A stretch of 64,000 bases of DNA, from positions 18,377,088 through 18,441,087 of the forward strand of contig OZ025249.1 of the NCBI GenBank assembly GCA_964019135.1, written 5' to 3'. Made by a program: the position numbers and the translations under genes. This DNA comes from Arenicola marina. Its lineage: Eukaryota; Annelida; Polychaeta; Arenicolidae. Each line of letters opens with the position of its first letter. Position 1 is the first letter of the stretch. The notes under the pieces are model-generated. The model had not been told where the DNA came from and made no database searches. It saw only the letters and a list, made by a program, of their open reading frames with translations. Positions 40,922-54,186 of this stretch are shown piece after piece.

Positions 40922-43900
40922 GACCGACCCGCCGACTGCGGGTCCAGTTTTTATCAATCCTCACAGCCATTGATTTTTTTTTTTTTTTAAATGAAAACAA
41001 AAATTATAAATAAGTGTATTTTTTTTGGTCTGATTTGAATGGGGAGGGGGTTTGACGGGCTCCGCTATTGCCTAGTGGAACCTAATGGTACATGTATGAG
41101 AAAAATTGTATATAACGTATATATGCTTTGGGGAAACCATTTCTTATATTGATTGCCTCGCAACGGCCGATTTGTATTATTCATTCATGTAATACGTGAC
41201 GTTTACGTCTTACTGTCGAGTATATTTCTATATACGTGTACACATTCGTCGGGGCCCGGGGTTTAGGCAGTTTACGAAAGGGAACTTCGACGCCGATGAC
41301 CAGACAAGTTACTGTTGCGAGTTTGCCGATGTTAGGGGCCAAGGAAGAGTGCAATTTCGTGCTGACGCTCTCTCTGGGCTGATGACCGCATCACCCTCTC
41401 CCTTCCATGTCGGTGAAGGGGAATACAGAGGACTTAATGATGGATTTCGCTATGGTATGCACAAAGGTGTAGTGCACATTTTTGTATATTTTTTTTTCAT
41501 ATTCACCGATCCCTTCGTTTGATTTACCCATACATACATATATATATATACATGAAAGGCTAATCAGTGGCCACTTAGGATAAAAGGTCTCCTTTCTGGC
41601 CCTTCCGGAGGCGCCTCAGTGACGTAGGTAACCTGCTCTCTTTACGTCCTTCAGTGATTGGATGTGGTGGTTGTACTGGTAATGTGACGGGAGGGCGAGC
41701 TGCAGCGCATGTAATCTACGTACACCGGGCCATCCGGGAGTGTTTCTCGGTCGTCTCTGGGTGGCAGAGGGACTTGCTTCTGGGATGGAAGGAAGGGATA
41801 TACGCCCGTTGTCAGCTCAGCGGCATAGCCGACCATCGACTGAGTGTCTTAAACGGAAGGGACAGAACGCTATTGGAGATATGTCAGTATTGTTTTTTTC
41901 CTTTTCTTTGCTCGTTTGTTTCTGTGAGGCCATTTCTCTCGTATCATGTATATATGCGGCTCTAGCGCATATTTATTAACCCCGAATTATATACTCACTT
42001 GGAATGGAATGCAACATGTCGTTGGTGGGGAAATTTCCTGCCTGCCTATTTGCAAATTTACAACACGTGTGTGAGTACGAGGTATCTAATTGAACTGTCT
42101 TGTCAACGTCTTGCGGTGGAGTATATATCGCCCAATGAAATACAGATAGCGAGCGACGAACTATGGCGACAGATGAATCTGCCACGCCGATCCCCCCCGC
42201 TCCCCCTCTCAGCCACCGCGCTGGTTCGGTTCGACCCCCCACACGGCATCTGGTGTGGAGGCGTGCGCTCGAAGACTCCCCCATTATCGCTCGTTTGCCC
42301 ACTCACCATGGCGGTGTCGGATCCTAATAGGGTATCCGCACCCTCTGGTATGTTTAACTTCGATCAACGGAACAAGTGGTGCCCCCTTCTGGAGCGTCTG
42401 TACGACGTGAGATATATATATATATATATATATATAAACGCACATTAAGCGAGAGACACAAATATACTTAATGCCGACACTTTGATCATAGTTAAATCAA
42501 GCAGTTAAGTTTACAGTCAGTGTGTTTATTCCATAGACTATGATAACACTGTATACATCTATGTAATACGCTATATATGTTCTACCATTTGTGTAACACT
42601 ATCGAAGCTTCCTGTTCTACTGTGCTTTCCACGCCTCTTTAAAAGCTGAATAACAGGCTTTGTGTCAGATGTACTCAGCGCTCGTAAACCGTTTTATAAG
42701 CTCTGGAGATGTGCTATATGACATGATGTTGCTATTTTAAAGCTAAACATATTGGCATATTGTCATTTTGTCACAGCTGTATATGTTGTTGGTCAAGCAC
42801 CTGTGGATGAAGATCTGAAAGCAGTCTGGAGAACGCCGTAAGGATGGTGATAACGCCACCTGTTGAATGCTTTTCATTGGAGAATGTTGCCAAGACCCCA
42901 TTTCATGCACCTCATCGTCTTGTCGCATTAGTTCGAAGCCTGCCTTTCATTGTCTTAATCATAATATATATCATGCGAGTAGGTAAGAATTTTCTATTGC
43001 GCTCTATCCGTGAAAATATACATACCTTCATTATTCGTTTGCCATGTTTATCACGTGCTGTATTTTAAGATCGTGGATACTGCATGGGAAGCTATCTATC
43101 AACATTTATTGTCCTTCGACGTGGAATATGTTTTCACGAGGTATCCCCTATTTAAACCTTGTGTATGACTGCAACTATGACAAAATCGCGCTATATATGT
43201 ATACGTAGACAAATTAAGAAAAGATTTGTTTTCGATGATTTTTTTCCTGATATAGTACTGAGTTTCAGTAGGTAAGGTAGAGGTATATTTGTAACATTTT
43301 TCTACGCTTTGAATGCCCCTGACTCTTGCTGTACGCTAGTAGCACCCAAGCATAATGTCCAAATGTTGACCAGATGCCGGCACGAGGAATAGCATTATTA
43401 CCTCATGCTGGCTGACTGTCTAAGTCAGATGTACTTGTACCAATTCCCAAATGTACTTGTCTGTTGTCGTCTCTATAATATCTTTTATTCATTACTATTG
43501 TTTTCTATCCCATATAACCGCACGGATACACATTCAGTATCGAATTGCGCGAAGTCTGTTACGCTACAAACGCTTGTGTCCCAGTCATTGATCTTGCTTC
43601 AATCCTACTTTCTGGTAATATTGTGTCCAGGATGTCGGGCCCCGTGGATCGTCAGTATGGACAGGCCAGGGAATATGAACAGTCCGTGTCGTGGACTCAG
43701 GCCTACCCATGGCCCAAACGAACGGTCACGACCGAATACGTTAGTTTTTTGGTACCCTTATTTGTTCTCTTATACATACAATAACCGATTTACGTCTCCA
43801 TTGGCCCGTGTGTAACTGCCGGTCTTGTCCCTGTAGACATCCTGAACGTCACATTATGTCTTATCCGGCATTGGGATAGAGATAAACCATTTGCGGCTTT

Positions 43901-44447
43901 AAACAGATGTTTTAAAATATGAAGCGAGCGTATATGGGCATTTGTAATTTCCTTCACTCAGCTTGAATCGTGTACAATTCCAGGCCATCTGTTTGGTGTT
44001 CCGGATATTTCTATATTATTACTTCCAAAAGTAAAACTGTAGTCTGCTTCAATACAAATGTGCGTCTCAGTGATCTGGTCTTCTGTAATTAGAACTTATC
44101 ACGGGATGTCCTAAAATACGGAATGCAGACCCGGTGTTTGAAATGTCGCACTTTTTTTAATCAGGATTTGACGCGTGCTTTAACTAAATGACCAACTGGA
44201 AATGACCCGGAGATGTCGAGTAGTAGATAGTACTTGTTGAACAAGTTTTTAGTCAACGCCAGGCTGATGTTGCGCGAACCACGTATTACAAGAGCTTTGA
44301 ATGTGTGTGAATAGTCCTTCCGTTGCCCCAGCACGAGGTTGTTCTTCTGTACAAACGCCCCGTTCCCATGTCAGTGTAGTATGTGTTTCTTCGTCTGCAT
44401 GTACTGCGTCTATCAACTGTTTTTATGTCTACGGCAAAGTGGAAGTA

Positions 44448-44453
44448 AATAAA
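44448..44453 (+). terminator. Possible polyadenylation hexamer, plus strand
   Basis: A plain AATAAA (in AAGTAAATAAAGAAC) lies 3.5 kb beyond the Src stop. It could end a long Src transcript. A hexamer in the opposite direction lies 40 bases away. Confidence 0.25.
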
Positions 44454-44487
44454 GAACAGTGTATAAAATGGCAACAGTCGTTCATTC

Positions 44488-44493
44488 TTTATT
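44488..44493 (-). terminator. Possible polyadenylation hexamer for THOC1
   Basis: TTTATT on the plus strand reads AATAAA on the minus strand, about 560 bases beyond the THOC1 stop codon, a plausible 3' UTR length. Confidence 0.35.
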
Positions 44494-45053
44494 GGGATAC
44501 AAAAAGAATGAATATTATTTCTCAAAGTTCACAAGAGTCTCCCAGGGTGACGACTTCAAAGACCCTTGCGCTACCTCTACCAGTCCTGATTGGTTCAGAT
44601 CCAGTTCCTACTGTAAATTAATTCCCCATGTAGCCAAACCAACGTGATGCTTGAACATAATAGCCTCGATCGAGGGCTGGCGGTTCACAGTATGCAGCTG
44701 GTCCGCTCAAATATGGGCCAACGCTGAGTGGTCAAGGCGGTGAAAGAACGCGCGAAACCAGTTAGTCCCGTGAACACAGCAATCCGTGTCTCAAGGGGAA
44801 TTCGATGGGGATGTCGGCCGAGGATGCTATACGCACTCCACAAGTATCCCTCGCGCCGATGCTAGCTTACTTGACGACAACATTGACAATCATTCTCCGC
44901 TATCGCGGCGCTGTCAATCCTGCGAGCAGCGAGACTAACCGAGGCTGGAGACTGCAATGACGGTGTCGCTGTGACGGTCTGGAGCGGGTGACTCGGTCGG
45001 AAGGGCGTGGGAGGGTGCTGCAGGGGGTCGTGTGTGAGGCGGGGGTCACGGCC

Positions 45054-48000
45054 TCAGGAGGTGTCTTCCCCGGCCCCGAACACCTCGTTGGCCACCGCCA
45101 CTTGTCCGATTTCCTCCAGGGCGTGTCTCAACATGGCAATCGTGCGCCGCTCATTTTCACTCTCCTGTAGGTATAGAATGACGTTTACATGTATACATGT
45201 GTGTATTACCCAGTACTAACGACGGCCGAACAGTCTATATCGTCCATGTATACTAAACACAAGCTCCGCAAATGGGGGGACATCTTCATTTTGAAATCAG
45301 CATTACGGATCCAGAATTTCCGGATGTTTGACGGATACTTTGTTAATGAACCGCTCACTCGATAGTTCATCGATATTGATTACCAACACCGTTGCATCTT
45401 ACTTACTACCAAGTAACGTAGAATCTAAAGATAACGTGACGATGAACGGGGCAGTAAATACAAAGTTTGGGGGCCGAATGCCGTGGAGACCACGTGGCAC
45501 AGTGATGCCATCAAATGAAGGATTCATTTCATCCGTAACAAGGTCGAACAATCTACCATCTACGCTGTTTTGAACAGTTCAACATGTACTTTAAATGCGG
45601 TCCATCCTTCTTCCATGTTAAGAGTCCACGAAACGGACTATTATAGTAGAGAGTAGGCGTGGGTCATGCCGTGAGCTATGCCAAGAGAATGGTTCACATA
45701 ACATAGAAGAACGGCCTTGAATATTCCGTCCGTGTTAAGGGAGATCGTTGCATATTCAGGACGCTTTTACCACTTTTGGTCATAACGCGTCAATATGAAG
45801 AAGGAAGGGAGAGTGGGGCCATGTCCCCGCGGGCAACCCCCTACTCTTTGCGAAGAAAGACATGGGATCTTTATCCTGCGATCACACAGACATGGCCACA
45901 GCGGGGCTCGAACCACCGATCCACGTGCCGTTAGGCATCGGGTTAGGCTATTGGGCCGGCCCCCTTTTAAGGAAGACACCCACCATCCAGAGGGTGATCA
46001 TCTTGGTGGCCTGTGCCTTGGCGTCGTCCGTCTCACTCTCCAGGTACTTGGCGTCCTCCTCGGGGAAGTTCAGCTCAGTCGCCAGCTTCTTCCAGTCGCC
46101 AGTCATCCTCTCGGCCAGCGCCTGGCGTCAGGAAGCATAATGAACGACTGGTTGGTTAGTATATTCAGGACGCTTTAACCACTCCTGGTCATATCGGGAT
46201 TTTAATCCTGAGACCACACAGACAGGACGAGGTGGCCAGAGCGCTCTCCACTAACCCACTGAGCTATTTCACTTATTCCTTCGTTCCTCTTAATGAACGA
46301 AGGAACCAATGAAGTGTATTAAAGTGGCACAATGCTATATACGGCAATTATATACAGGGCATACCCAAGTGCTTGATTATTACTGACCTTGACCTGCTCG
46401 GCCGTGGGTAAAAGCACGGATTCGTCCTTGGTTTGACCTTGATCAGCTTGGTCGTCGCCGTCATCTTCCTCGTCGTCCTGTTTGTTGTCTGCCAGGTTCT
46501 CCTCGGCATTGTTACCCTGAACCACTCCCTCCTCATCCGCCTCCGCCTTCATCTCCTCGGTCTGGGTCTGCAATGGTGTGTGTGTGCAGGGGGAGTGGCC
46601 GGGGAGGGGCCCGGGTATGAAGGAAATTGTGTGTTAGGTCACCTTTATGCACACATGGGTTAAGCCGATCTCAGATAATACTTAGATGTAATTCATTATA
46701 TTGTAAAACAAACCCCAGACTGCCGAGGCCGGCTAGGGTCAAACCTTTGGTTGCTGTTCATCAGAAACTGAAACTCATAGTGCCTATGAAGCCTCTCCTC
46801 TTCCGATGGCCGTTAACATCTGATATATCATTAAATTATAATTATTATAAAGTTAGTCATACGCTTGGCGCCACGACAAGGCACTTGTACCTACAAACTT
46901 CCATATCCGACTATGGCTAAAGCAACAGATCATTCAATCATTAGAACAAACGCTACCAATATGTTACCTTAATATCAGAAAATCCGAAAAAATTAAAACA
47001 AGATCATATTTAACATCGTCACTAGCAATATTACTTCACCTATATCAAAGTCGAGACCCATTCAGACAAGAAGGACTCACGCTGGGCAGTTCCTTGGCCA
47101 GCTTCCCGATCATTAGCTCGAGGTACTGAGGCACGGTCTTGTTCTGTTGTTGCTGCTGACCTTGGGCAAAGAAGTAGGGACTCTGGCGTGCCAACAGGCG
47201 CAGCGACTTCCACGCGAAGGTCTCGTTGTTCACATGTCTGTAGGGATAGCTTCATTATAGACCAATACATCCGGGCGGGGGGGGGGGCGACATCACTTCC
47301 TCACTATCTCGAAGCACTGATATCTATCTCACAGATTTATTTTCAAGCATGGGTCTATTGCCACCGTTTGTTAACTAGTCTCCTAATCACGCGAATTAAA
47401 TATGGATTCATCATTTCCCAGTAGGACCTACTGGTACTATCAGACAGTTGTGTCCCCGTGAAACCATCATTTCCCAGTAGGACCTATTGGTACTATCAGG
47501 CAGTTGCGTCCCCGTGAAACCATCATTTCCCAGTACATGACTTAGCCACCTACTGTGTTTTTTTTTTGGACAAACCATCCCAAGTACATTAGATTTACGG
47601 GAACATAACAGGCCGCTATGCTCCTGTGATAAGAGTTTCCAGGATCAGATTCTGGACAACACTTACTTGTAGCAATCCTCCACCATGGCCTCGGGGTCGG
47701 CCTCCTCTATGGCGTCTTCGAAGAATTCCTCCATCTGAGGCATGAAGTTCCTGAGAAACACACGTCCAAGCAATTAAACACCGGCAGAGATCCCTTGCAT
47801 ATCAGCCTTACTCAAAAGCATATAAATTTCTTTTTTATTGTGTAGGATTTGTCACCAATGAGTCATTTAATGATAAAGTGATTAAACTTAAATGTTGGCT
47901 CGACAGCTTCCTCCCTATTTACCTCTGTAGCATTCAAGCACCGATACCACAGACTGACCGTTGTTGTGAGTGACATGCCTTCATGTTGTCTGGACACAGA

Positions 48001-51000
48001 TACGCAGAACCCCCCCCCCCCCCCCCCACTCCCTATCTCTCTGGAACATTCAATTACCAAGAACACAGACTGACCGTTGTTGAGTTGAGCGACATGCCTT
48101 CACGTTGTCTGGACACAGATATGCAATACCTCCCCACCCTCACTCCCTCCCCTCTCTGAAACATTAAAACACAGATACCACAGACTGACCGTTGTTGTGA
48201 GCGGCAAGCCTCCATATTTTCTGGACACAGATACGCAGTACCCCCCTCCCCCACCCTCACTCCCTCCCCTCTCTGAAACATTAAAACACAGAGACCACAG
48301 ACTGACCTTTGTTGTGAGCGGCAAGCCTCCATATTGTCCGGACACAGGTTCCAGAGTCGCGTAAGTTCAGCGCTGCCCATCTTGATCAGTTTCCCGCCGC
48401 TCGCTTTGAGGTCGTCACCAAGACTTCGTTTTTTGCCTCTGTAATGTTCAGTTAAGTAAGTCAGTTAAGTATCCCCATTAACCCTCTATCATTGTTTCAT
48501 TGCATTAACCATTTATTAGTACTCTCATTACATTAGCGATCACTGTGACTTTCATCGCTTTAACCCTTTATCAACATTAATCAATTAACCCTTAACTTCA
48601 AGTCCTCAGCATTACTTACATACCATCAAATTAAGCCATCAGCATCGTATTTAGGAATATTTTATAATAAACTCAAGGTGAGTACCTTCTCTTAACTAAA
48701 CCCTGTTTCACAATAACCAGATCACATGAACGTGTGCACACTGCTTCTCATTAAGTCATAGTTACCTTCCCATTGGCTTGGGTCGTTCTTCTGAGTCGGC
48801 GACCCTGACATACGTGGGACATCCGTCATTCTTCCAATTATTCCAGTTCTCCTCCCTTCTCATGATATCCTACACAATAATCGGGAGCAATCAACGAAAC
48901 AAACCCACAAACTAAGAATATGAAGATGATCTGTTATGGCGGCATCACAATGCCACAGGAGTTTCATTTTGACCACAATGCCAAGATGTCTCCCTTTATC
49001 AAAAAGCTACAGATGTGTCCTTTTATCACAATGCCACAGGAGTTTCCTCTTTATCACAATGCTACATGTCTCCATTTATCACAATGCCACAAGAGTTTCC
49101 TTTTTATCACAATGCTACATGTCTCCATTTATCACAATGCCACAGGAGTTTCCTTTTTATCAGATGCTTCAGATGTCTCCTTTTATCACAATGCCACAGG
49201 AGTTTCCTTTTTAACACAATGCTACAGATGTCTCCATTTATCACAAAGCCACAGGAGTTTCCTTATCACAATGCCAAGATGTTTCCCTTTATCAAAATGC
49301 TACAGATGTCTCCTTTTATCATAATGCCACAGGAGTTTCCTTTTTACACAATGATACAGATGTCTCCTTTTATCACAATGCCACAGGTGTTTCCTTTTTA
49401 TCACAATGCCACAGATGTTCCCATTTATCAAAATGCCACAGATGTGTCCTTTTATCACAATGCTACAGATGTCTCCTTTTATCACAATGCCACAGGTGTT
49501 TCCTTTTTATCACAATGCCACAGATGTTCCCATTTATCAAAATGCCACAGATGTGTCCTTTTATCACAATGCAACAGGGGTTTAATCGTAGCACAATACC
49601 ACAGGGGTCTCCTTTTATCACAATGCCACAAATGTCTCTTTTTATCACAATGTCAGTACGATTTGACTAACGTAAAATCGTAAATGATTCCCCTTTTCCC
49701 GATACGTGCATCCAACGTATTCTACCTCTATGGCCTCGGCGAAGCGGTCACCGTCCGGCGGGGTCTCTTTGATCAGCTTGAGCACTCGCTCCTGTGTTTG
49801 TTTGACCCACGTTGCTTGATCCTCGCCCAGAATCTGAGTGGCACTGAAAGATGAGCAGAGGAGACACATGAATAATGCAATTAAACAACTGCTTTAATAT
49901 GCCAATAAACTCAAAGAATCAGAGATGAGAATTACATAGGCACCTCATAATAGTTGACACACGTTGCTAGGATCAGTATGCCAGTACCAGAAATGGACCT
50001 GCGTTGGTACCAAACGATGGCGAATTATTACCATTGTATTATCATCAACACTTTAACTCCAACACATTCTATCAGTTGTTTATCAGCAGAGCTTACCAGT
50101 GTCAAAGCGAGCAAAACCTAGAAGCATACAGATTATACATCACAAAAATAAGGCTTGTGGATATGCAACCAACACGACACATTATTTCTGGGTCTTATAA
50201 CCAACCTCTTGAAGCGGACGGGCGCATCCAGATACTGGAAGGTGATGAGGAACTGGACCAGGACATAGCGCCGGAAATTACTGTCGCTCACTTGAAGGTC
50301 CAACAGCTGCATCAGGAATAACATACATGACAAACCCTACCAGCAGAACAAGTTCATAGAAACTGAGATATGGTTATTAGGAAGTGTTTTCGGCGGCTTT
50401 TGTGCACAGGTTAAATTAGACTAAGAAACCTTCAGAGACAAAAGGACTGGGGTTTAAAGATGCAGGTACCAGGGTTCGTATCCACGTCCTGTTAATGTGC
50501 AGCGCAGCCTGCTTACCAACTAAGCTCGGGAGGCTCTCTATGGGGTTATGAATTGATGCCTTTATTATTCAATCAGAAACCTTTAAACCGCCAACTCTAG
50601 ACTTCCGTCGAAGCGCGGTTCTACGAGTTACAGTTTCAGCTCGTGCCTAAAAACCACAAGGCAACGGCAAAGGCGGTTTAAAGCGTCTTTTATATATCAA
50701 TGACCACCATATGTATCTTGCATTGGGGTTGCAGATGGTATCTAGAACTCTTACTTTTTCACTGGTCAGGTACTTTGGGAAGTAGGTATTCGGTGAATCG
50801 GTCTTATTGGTGTCCTGAGACGGTCCCCTTCTCCGCCGCGAGGTCTTCACGTCATCGAGCTTGAAGCTCTCGAAACAGCCGAGAACCTCGTCCGCAAACT
50901 GAACGTTAGCACAGAAATAGACTCAATAGCGGTATACATGTTCTCCAGCAAGCTGCAGCATATGAAATGCACACAGAAGCTGATTAAATACATGATAGGA

Positions 51001-53840
51001 ACATGCACGAGAGACCGGCCGAGAAAACCATTTGGTTAACATAGCTATTTGTAATGGAGACTTGTCTGAGACACGCGTGTCATCGAGGCACGCACCTTGC
51101 GCCTATAATACGGATAAAAGTTACAGTTTGTCCTTAACTTGCACTGGATGCCTCCAGTCAGCCGGTACCATCAGACATACCCCGGCCAGGTCATACGTCC
51201 CAACATCCATGCGCCAGGCTTATGGCACGTATCATGCATCTCCTTACTGCAAACCATTTATCCATCATTGTAGGCTCAATCATTGGAAAAAGTCATCACT
51301 ATACTTACGGACGAAAAAGTCTTCCAAGAACCCTTGTCGTAGCATTGACCTGGCTTTCTGAAGTAGTCTTGCAGCAACCAGAATTTACGATATATATTAT
51401 AGTCGATGGGTAGGCTGGAAGGAGAACGTTGAAATCAATCATTACAATAAATCACGACAACCCCTCGGTCAAAACACGTATTTCCGCCGATGAATCAGAG
51501 ACGGCATGAATTGTCGGCTTCAGTTTACACTGATGAAAGATTTAAATTTGTAAGAACATAGCTATAAGCAATCACCTGGCCCGATCGTCCATCTCTCCCT
51601 CCTCGATGTCCATCGCATTTTCTTCCTTTTCATCGACACTCTGGAAGAATACAATGCAAACTCAGGTGAGACATATAGTTTCCTTCCTGGAAACAAATAG
51701 TCTACCCATTGCTTGCCGTACCATTCACTCAATAAAGACGACGAGAAAGTAGATAGATTAGGACGAAGCCTAAAGCAAGCCACATACCGTTTTGCGCGCC
51801 TTGTCATACTCTTCCGGCTTCGTATTGTAGTGCGTAATATTTTCAAGGTTAAACTGGCTCATCAAATTCAGACCTGCAAAACAAAATAAAAACATTTCTC
51901 TGTCACACAATGTGTCCGATTCTTCTACATATTATGCAATGTGGAGCAGTGAAACTGCCAACGTATCACCATATAACTGTCTACAAACAACCATCAGAGT
52001 ATTAAAGTAGGTTCTATGCCAATATGGCTAAGGAATACAAAAATCTGTAGTATTCGAAACAGACCTGATTTCTCCGACAGTGGAAACAGCCTTGCCAAGA
52101 ACAGCTGAATTCTGCCGCAGAAGACAGTGTTCTGTGACTTAGAGTGTCTCCGTAGTAAATCTGTGTGTAAAATATATAAAAGTTGCAAAAAGGACACAAA
52201 TATGACGAAAATTGTAACTAAATATTCTATTGGATTTCCCTCTCCAACAATAATGTAACCTGGAGATCTTATGGTCAGAATATCAAGACACATACTAAGT
52301 CATAGCATGTGCAAACCAACATGTTTAAATTGTACCGGAAATATGAATAGATATGGTTCACTTACCATTACACATCCTGAGTAAGTAGTTTTTCCCTGCA
52401 TTATAGTATGTGTCCTGCAAAAGAACAGTTAAATGAATAACACATGCAAATATAAGGGTGAACAACCGAACAAACTAATGAACGTAAAAACAGGAAATGT
52501 AATTTAAAGGTAACGTAAATGTTGCACACTATTTTTTACCATTCAAGCATTATGGTGTTTACAGCTTCCCAGCAACTAGCCATGATATTGCTCCTTTGGA
52601 AAAAAACACAGCTCTCGTCACTACATATAAGCAAGTTTCAATTATTTTTAATACTCACTGATTTCCATAGTTTGACTCTGTCTTCTAGATATGTAAACAC
52701 TTCGTCACATTTGTCCAAAGTGATGCTGTCAAAGATATCTTGCAAGAGCATAAATAGTGTTCCAACAGAACACAATTCTGCAAAAAATACATTTCTTTAA
52801 GGTACCGATATCCAGAATATAAGTTTTAAAAGTTCATAATTTATCCCTAATAATTTATAAAGGGTTCATCCAAATATGCAGATGGGTGGATTTTGCTGAG
52901 AAAGGATGTAATTAGTACATGTTCGATATATGCTAAATTTACAATAATTTAATCAAGCTATTTTTATAGCATTTTACTAGGCGACAGACAGGTAATCTAC
53001 GTTGATACCACAACGTACTAAGATTCAGATCGTAAAGTCCATTGGGACCAAGGGAACTGAACTTTTAACTTGGCACAATACCAATATAACGAAGTCAACT
53101 ACAACATTAAGGTATAATCATACCATGTTGAACAGCTGATGCAGCAAGACTGATCACAGATAGGTAAACTGGTGTGGCACTGTCCTTGTCCTGCAAAATA
53201 AGGTTGATAGCACAAGTTAAATATATGTACCGTTAGTAATGGTAGTAGTTGATGCCATAAAATAGTCAGAAGGAAAGATTCATGCTGCAACACAGAAAGC
53301 CATACCATACTTAAAAATCTATGCTACGCAATACTTCATTATAATATCATTACTGCCTCTTCATGGCCAACAAATGCCAAAAGAATGTACTACAAACCAC
53401 ATATAATCCTTCCTTGACAAAGCCTCAGCAAAATGTCTCTTTCATTTTCAAATTACTAGTACTGTAGATAACACAAATTGTTATTTTTCTGCTACCTTCT
53501 AAAAAAAACTATAGGCTGACAGGCCACAGTAAAGACTTACAATCATGTGATTGAGGACATCTCGCAATGCCTGATCTAAGGACATTTTCTTCTCAGCATC
53601 ACTGGAAACAACCGTAAAACACACTTTAATACATTTCTACAAGTATAGAGAGGCCACCAGTATTACATCTTATTTTGCGAAGATAAAGCATAAATAAAAA
53701 CTAACTTTCTCACTCGAATGTTATCAATTATATAATGGAAAAAATATTTCATAATATACAACCCACCTGCCATGGATATCACTATAAGTCTTCTCAAGTA
53801 TTGCAACATCATCACTTTGAAGACTGCTGTTTACGCTATC
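45054..53840 (-). CDS. THOC1: THO complex subunit 1 (THOC1/HPR1); first exon not found
   Basis: Nineteen exons were traced on the minus strand with consistent phase: 53767-53840, 53541-53601, 53124-53190, 52669-52777, 52366-52414, 52065-52160, 51788-51873, 51576-51640, 51309-51414, 50755-50898, 50206-50306, 49726-49843, 48766-48869, 48307-48438, 47667-47750, 47081-47237, 46388-46567, 45984-46122 and 45054-45164 (stop TGA 45054-45056). They give about 660 residues (human 657); about 20 N-terminal residues are missing. Blocks nearly identical to human are GRIQLFLARLFPLSEKSG, DYNIYRKFWLLQDYF, KYLTSEK, LQVSDSNFRR, ELTRLWNLCPDNMEAC and LRLLARQSP. The acidic exon at 46388-46567 and the death-domain-like C-terminus (ALAERMTGDWKKLA to the end) also fit. 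THOC1 is a core subunit of the nuclear THO/TREX complex, which couples transcription to mRNA packaging and export. The exon 48307-48438 has extra copies of its 3' end in the following intron. Confidence 0.95.
45753..45965 (-). mobile_element. tRNA-derived SINE in the last THOC1 intron
   Basis: This is an inverted copy of the family at 54591-54838. On the minus strand it reads GGTGGTTCGAGCCCCGC (a box B match), then the CTTTCTTCGCAAAGAGTAGG core and a tail ending in AAAGCGTCCTGAATATG. Its left part stops about 20 bases from the donor of the exon at 45984-46122. Confidence 0.75.
46161..46275 (-). mobile_element. tRNA-derived SINE, internally deleted
   Basis: On the minus strand it starts with a tRNA-like head (ATAGCTCAGTGGGTTAG, then GAGAGCGCTCTGGCC) and ends with the family tail (GACCAGGAGTGGTTAAAGCG). 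The central core is missing. It lies in the intron between THOC1 exons 46388 and 46122. Confidence 0.65.
47407..47540. repeat. Tandem duplication, about 57-bp unit
   Basis: A unit starting ATCATTTCCCAGTAGGACCT and ending CCCCGTGAAACC occurs twice, with the start of a third copy at 47521. It lies in a THOC1 intron. Confidence 0.8.
47955..48306 (-). repeat. Tandem copies of a THOC1 exon 3' end with its splice donor
   Basis: The end of the exon at 48307-48438 (encoding LCPDNMEACRSQQ) and the following donor are repeated downstream on the minus strand. The true donor is at 48305-48306; copies lie at about 48189, 48074 and 47958, with a spacing of 115-117 bases. Each copy keeps a region reading close to CCxDNMEAC and a GTCAGTCTGT donor. 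The units also contain T/C-rich and poly-C stretches. Copy 2 (about 48190-48235) is the least diverged. Splicing from a later donor would add the intervening intron-like sequence to the mRNA. Confidence 0.85.
48930..49670. repeat. Minisatellite in a THOC1 intron, about 28-30-bp unit
   Basis: The unit contains TTTATCACAATGCCACAGG and AGTTTCCTTT, with variants GCTACAGATGTCTCC. About 25 copies occur. A block of about 115 bp near 49365-49480 is repeated almost exactly at 49480-49590. The array leaves a 222-codon frame open on the plus strand, which is a composition effect. Confidence 0.9.
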
Positions 53841-54186
53841 CTGAAAATATCAAAAGGAAACACATTTTTTACAGGGGTTAGGAAGGGGAGATGTGAATGA
53901 AGTTATGGAATTGTTTTTATGTGACGTCATACTCTGCATATGCAAACTACATTGCAGGCAGTACCATTTATTACACTCCCAAAAAGAAGTAATCACATCA
54001 TAATATCGTCAGTTATTAAAGTTGCATATCAAGCTCTTTCCCACCCAAACTAAAAGAGGCCAAATACAAATATGAATGAGTCCTTAAATCATTCAAGCTT
54101 TTTTTTGACTATACTCCATGCATGCCAAACAGAGTCTCCTAGCCTTGACCATAATATCAATTTATCACAAATTTTCATTTTAGTGG

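Larger units (their letters stand above)
40922..45053. other. Convergent region between Src and THOC1
   Basis: It holds the Src 3' UTR on the plus strand and the THOC1 3' UTR on the minus strand, of unknown lengths. A short T run lies near 40978 and a TA microsatellite near 42412-42436. The open frames (for example 41999-42448) have no recognisable family and no codon pattern that convinced me. No third gene is supported. Confidence 0.5.

Noticed and set aside
41196-43815. Open frames between Src and THOC1 as a further gene
   Set aside because: None resembles a known family, frames are short and differ in strand, and no plausible exon chain could be built.
48920-49683. A 222-codon open frame as a gene
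   Set aside because: It lies wholly within a minisatellite in a THOC1 intron; the translation is repetitive and has no family features.
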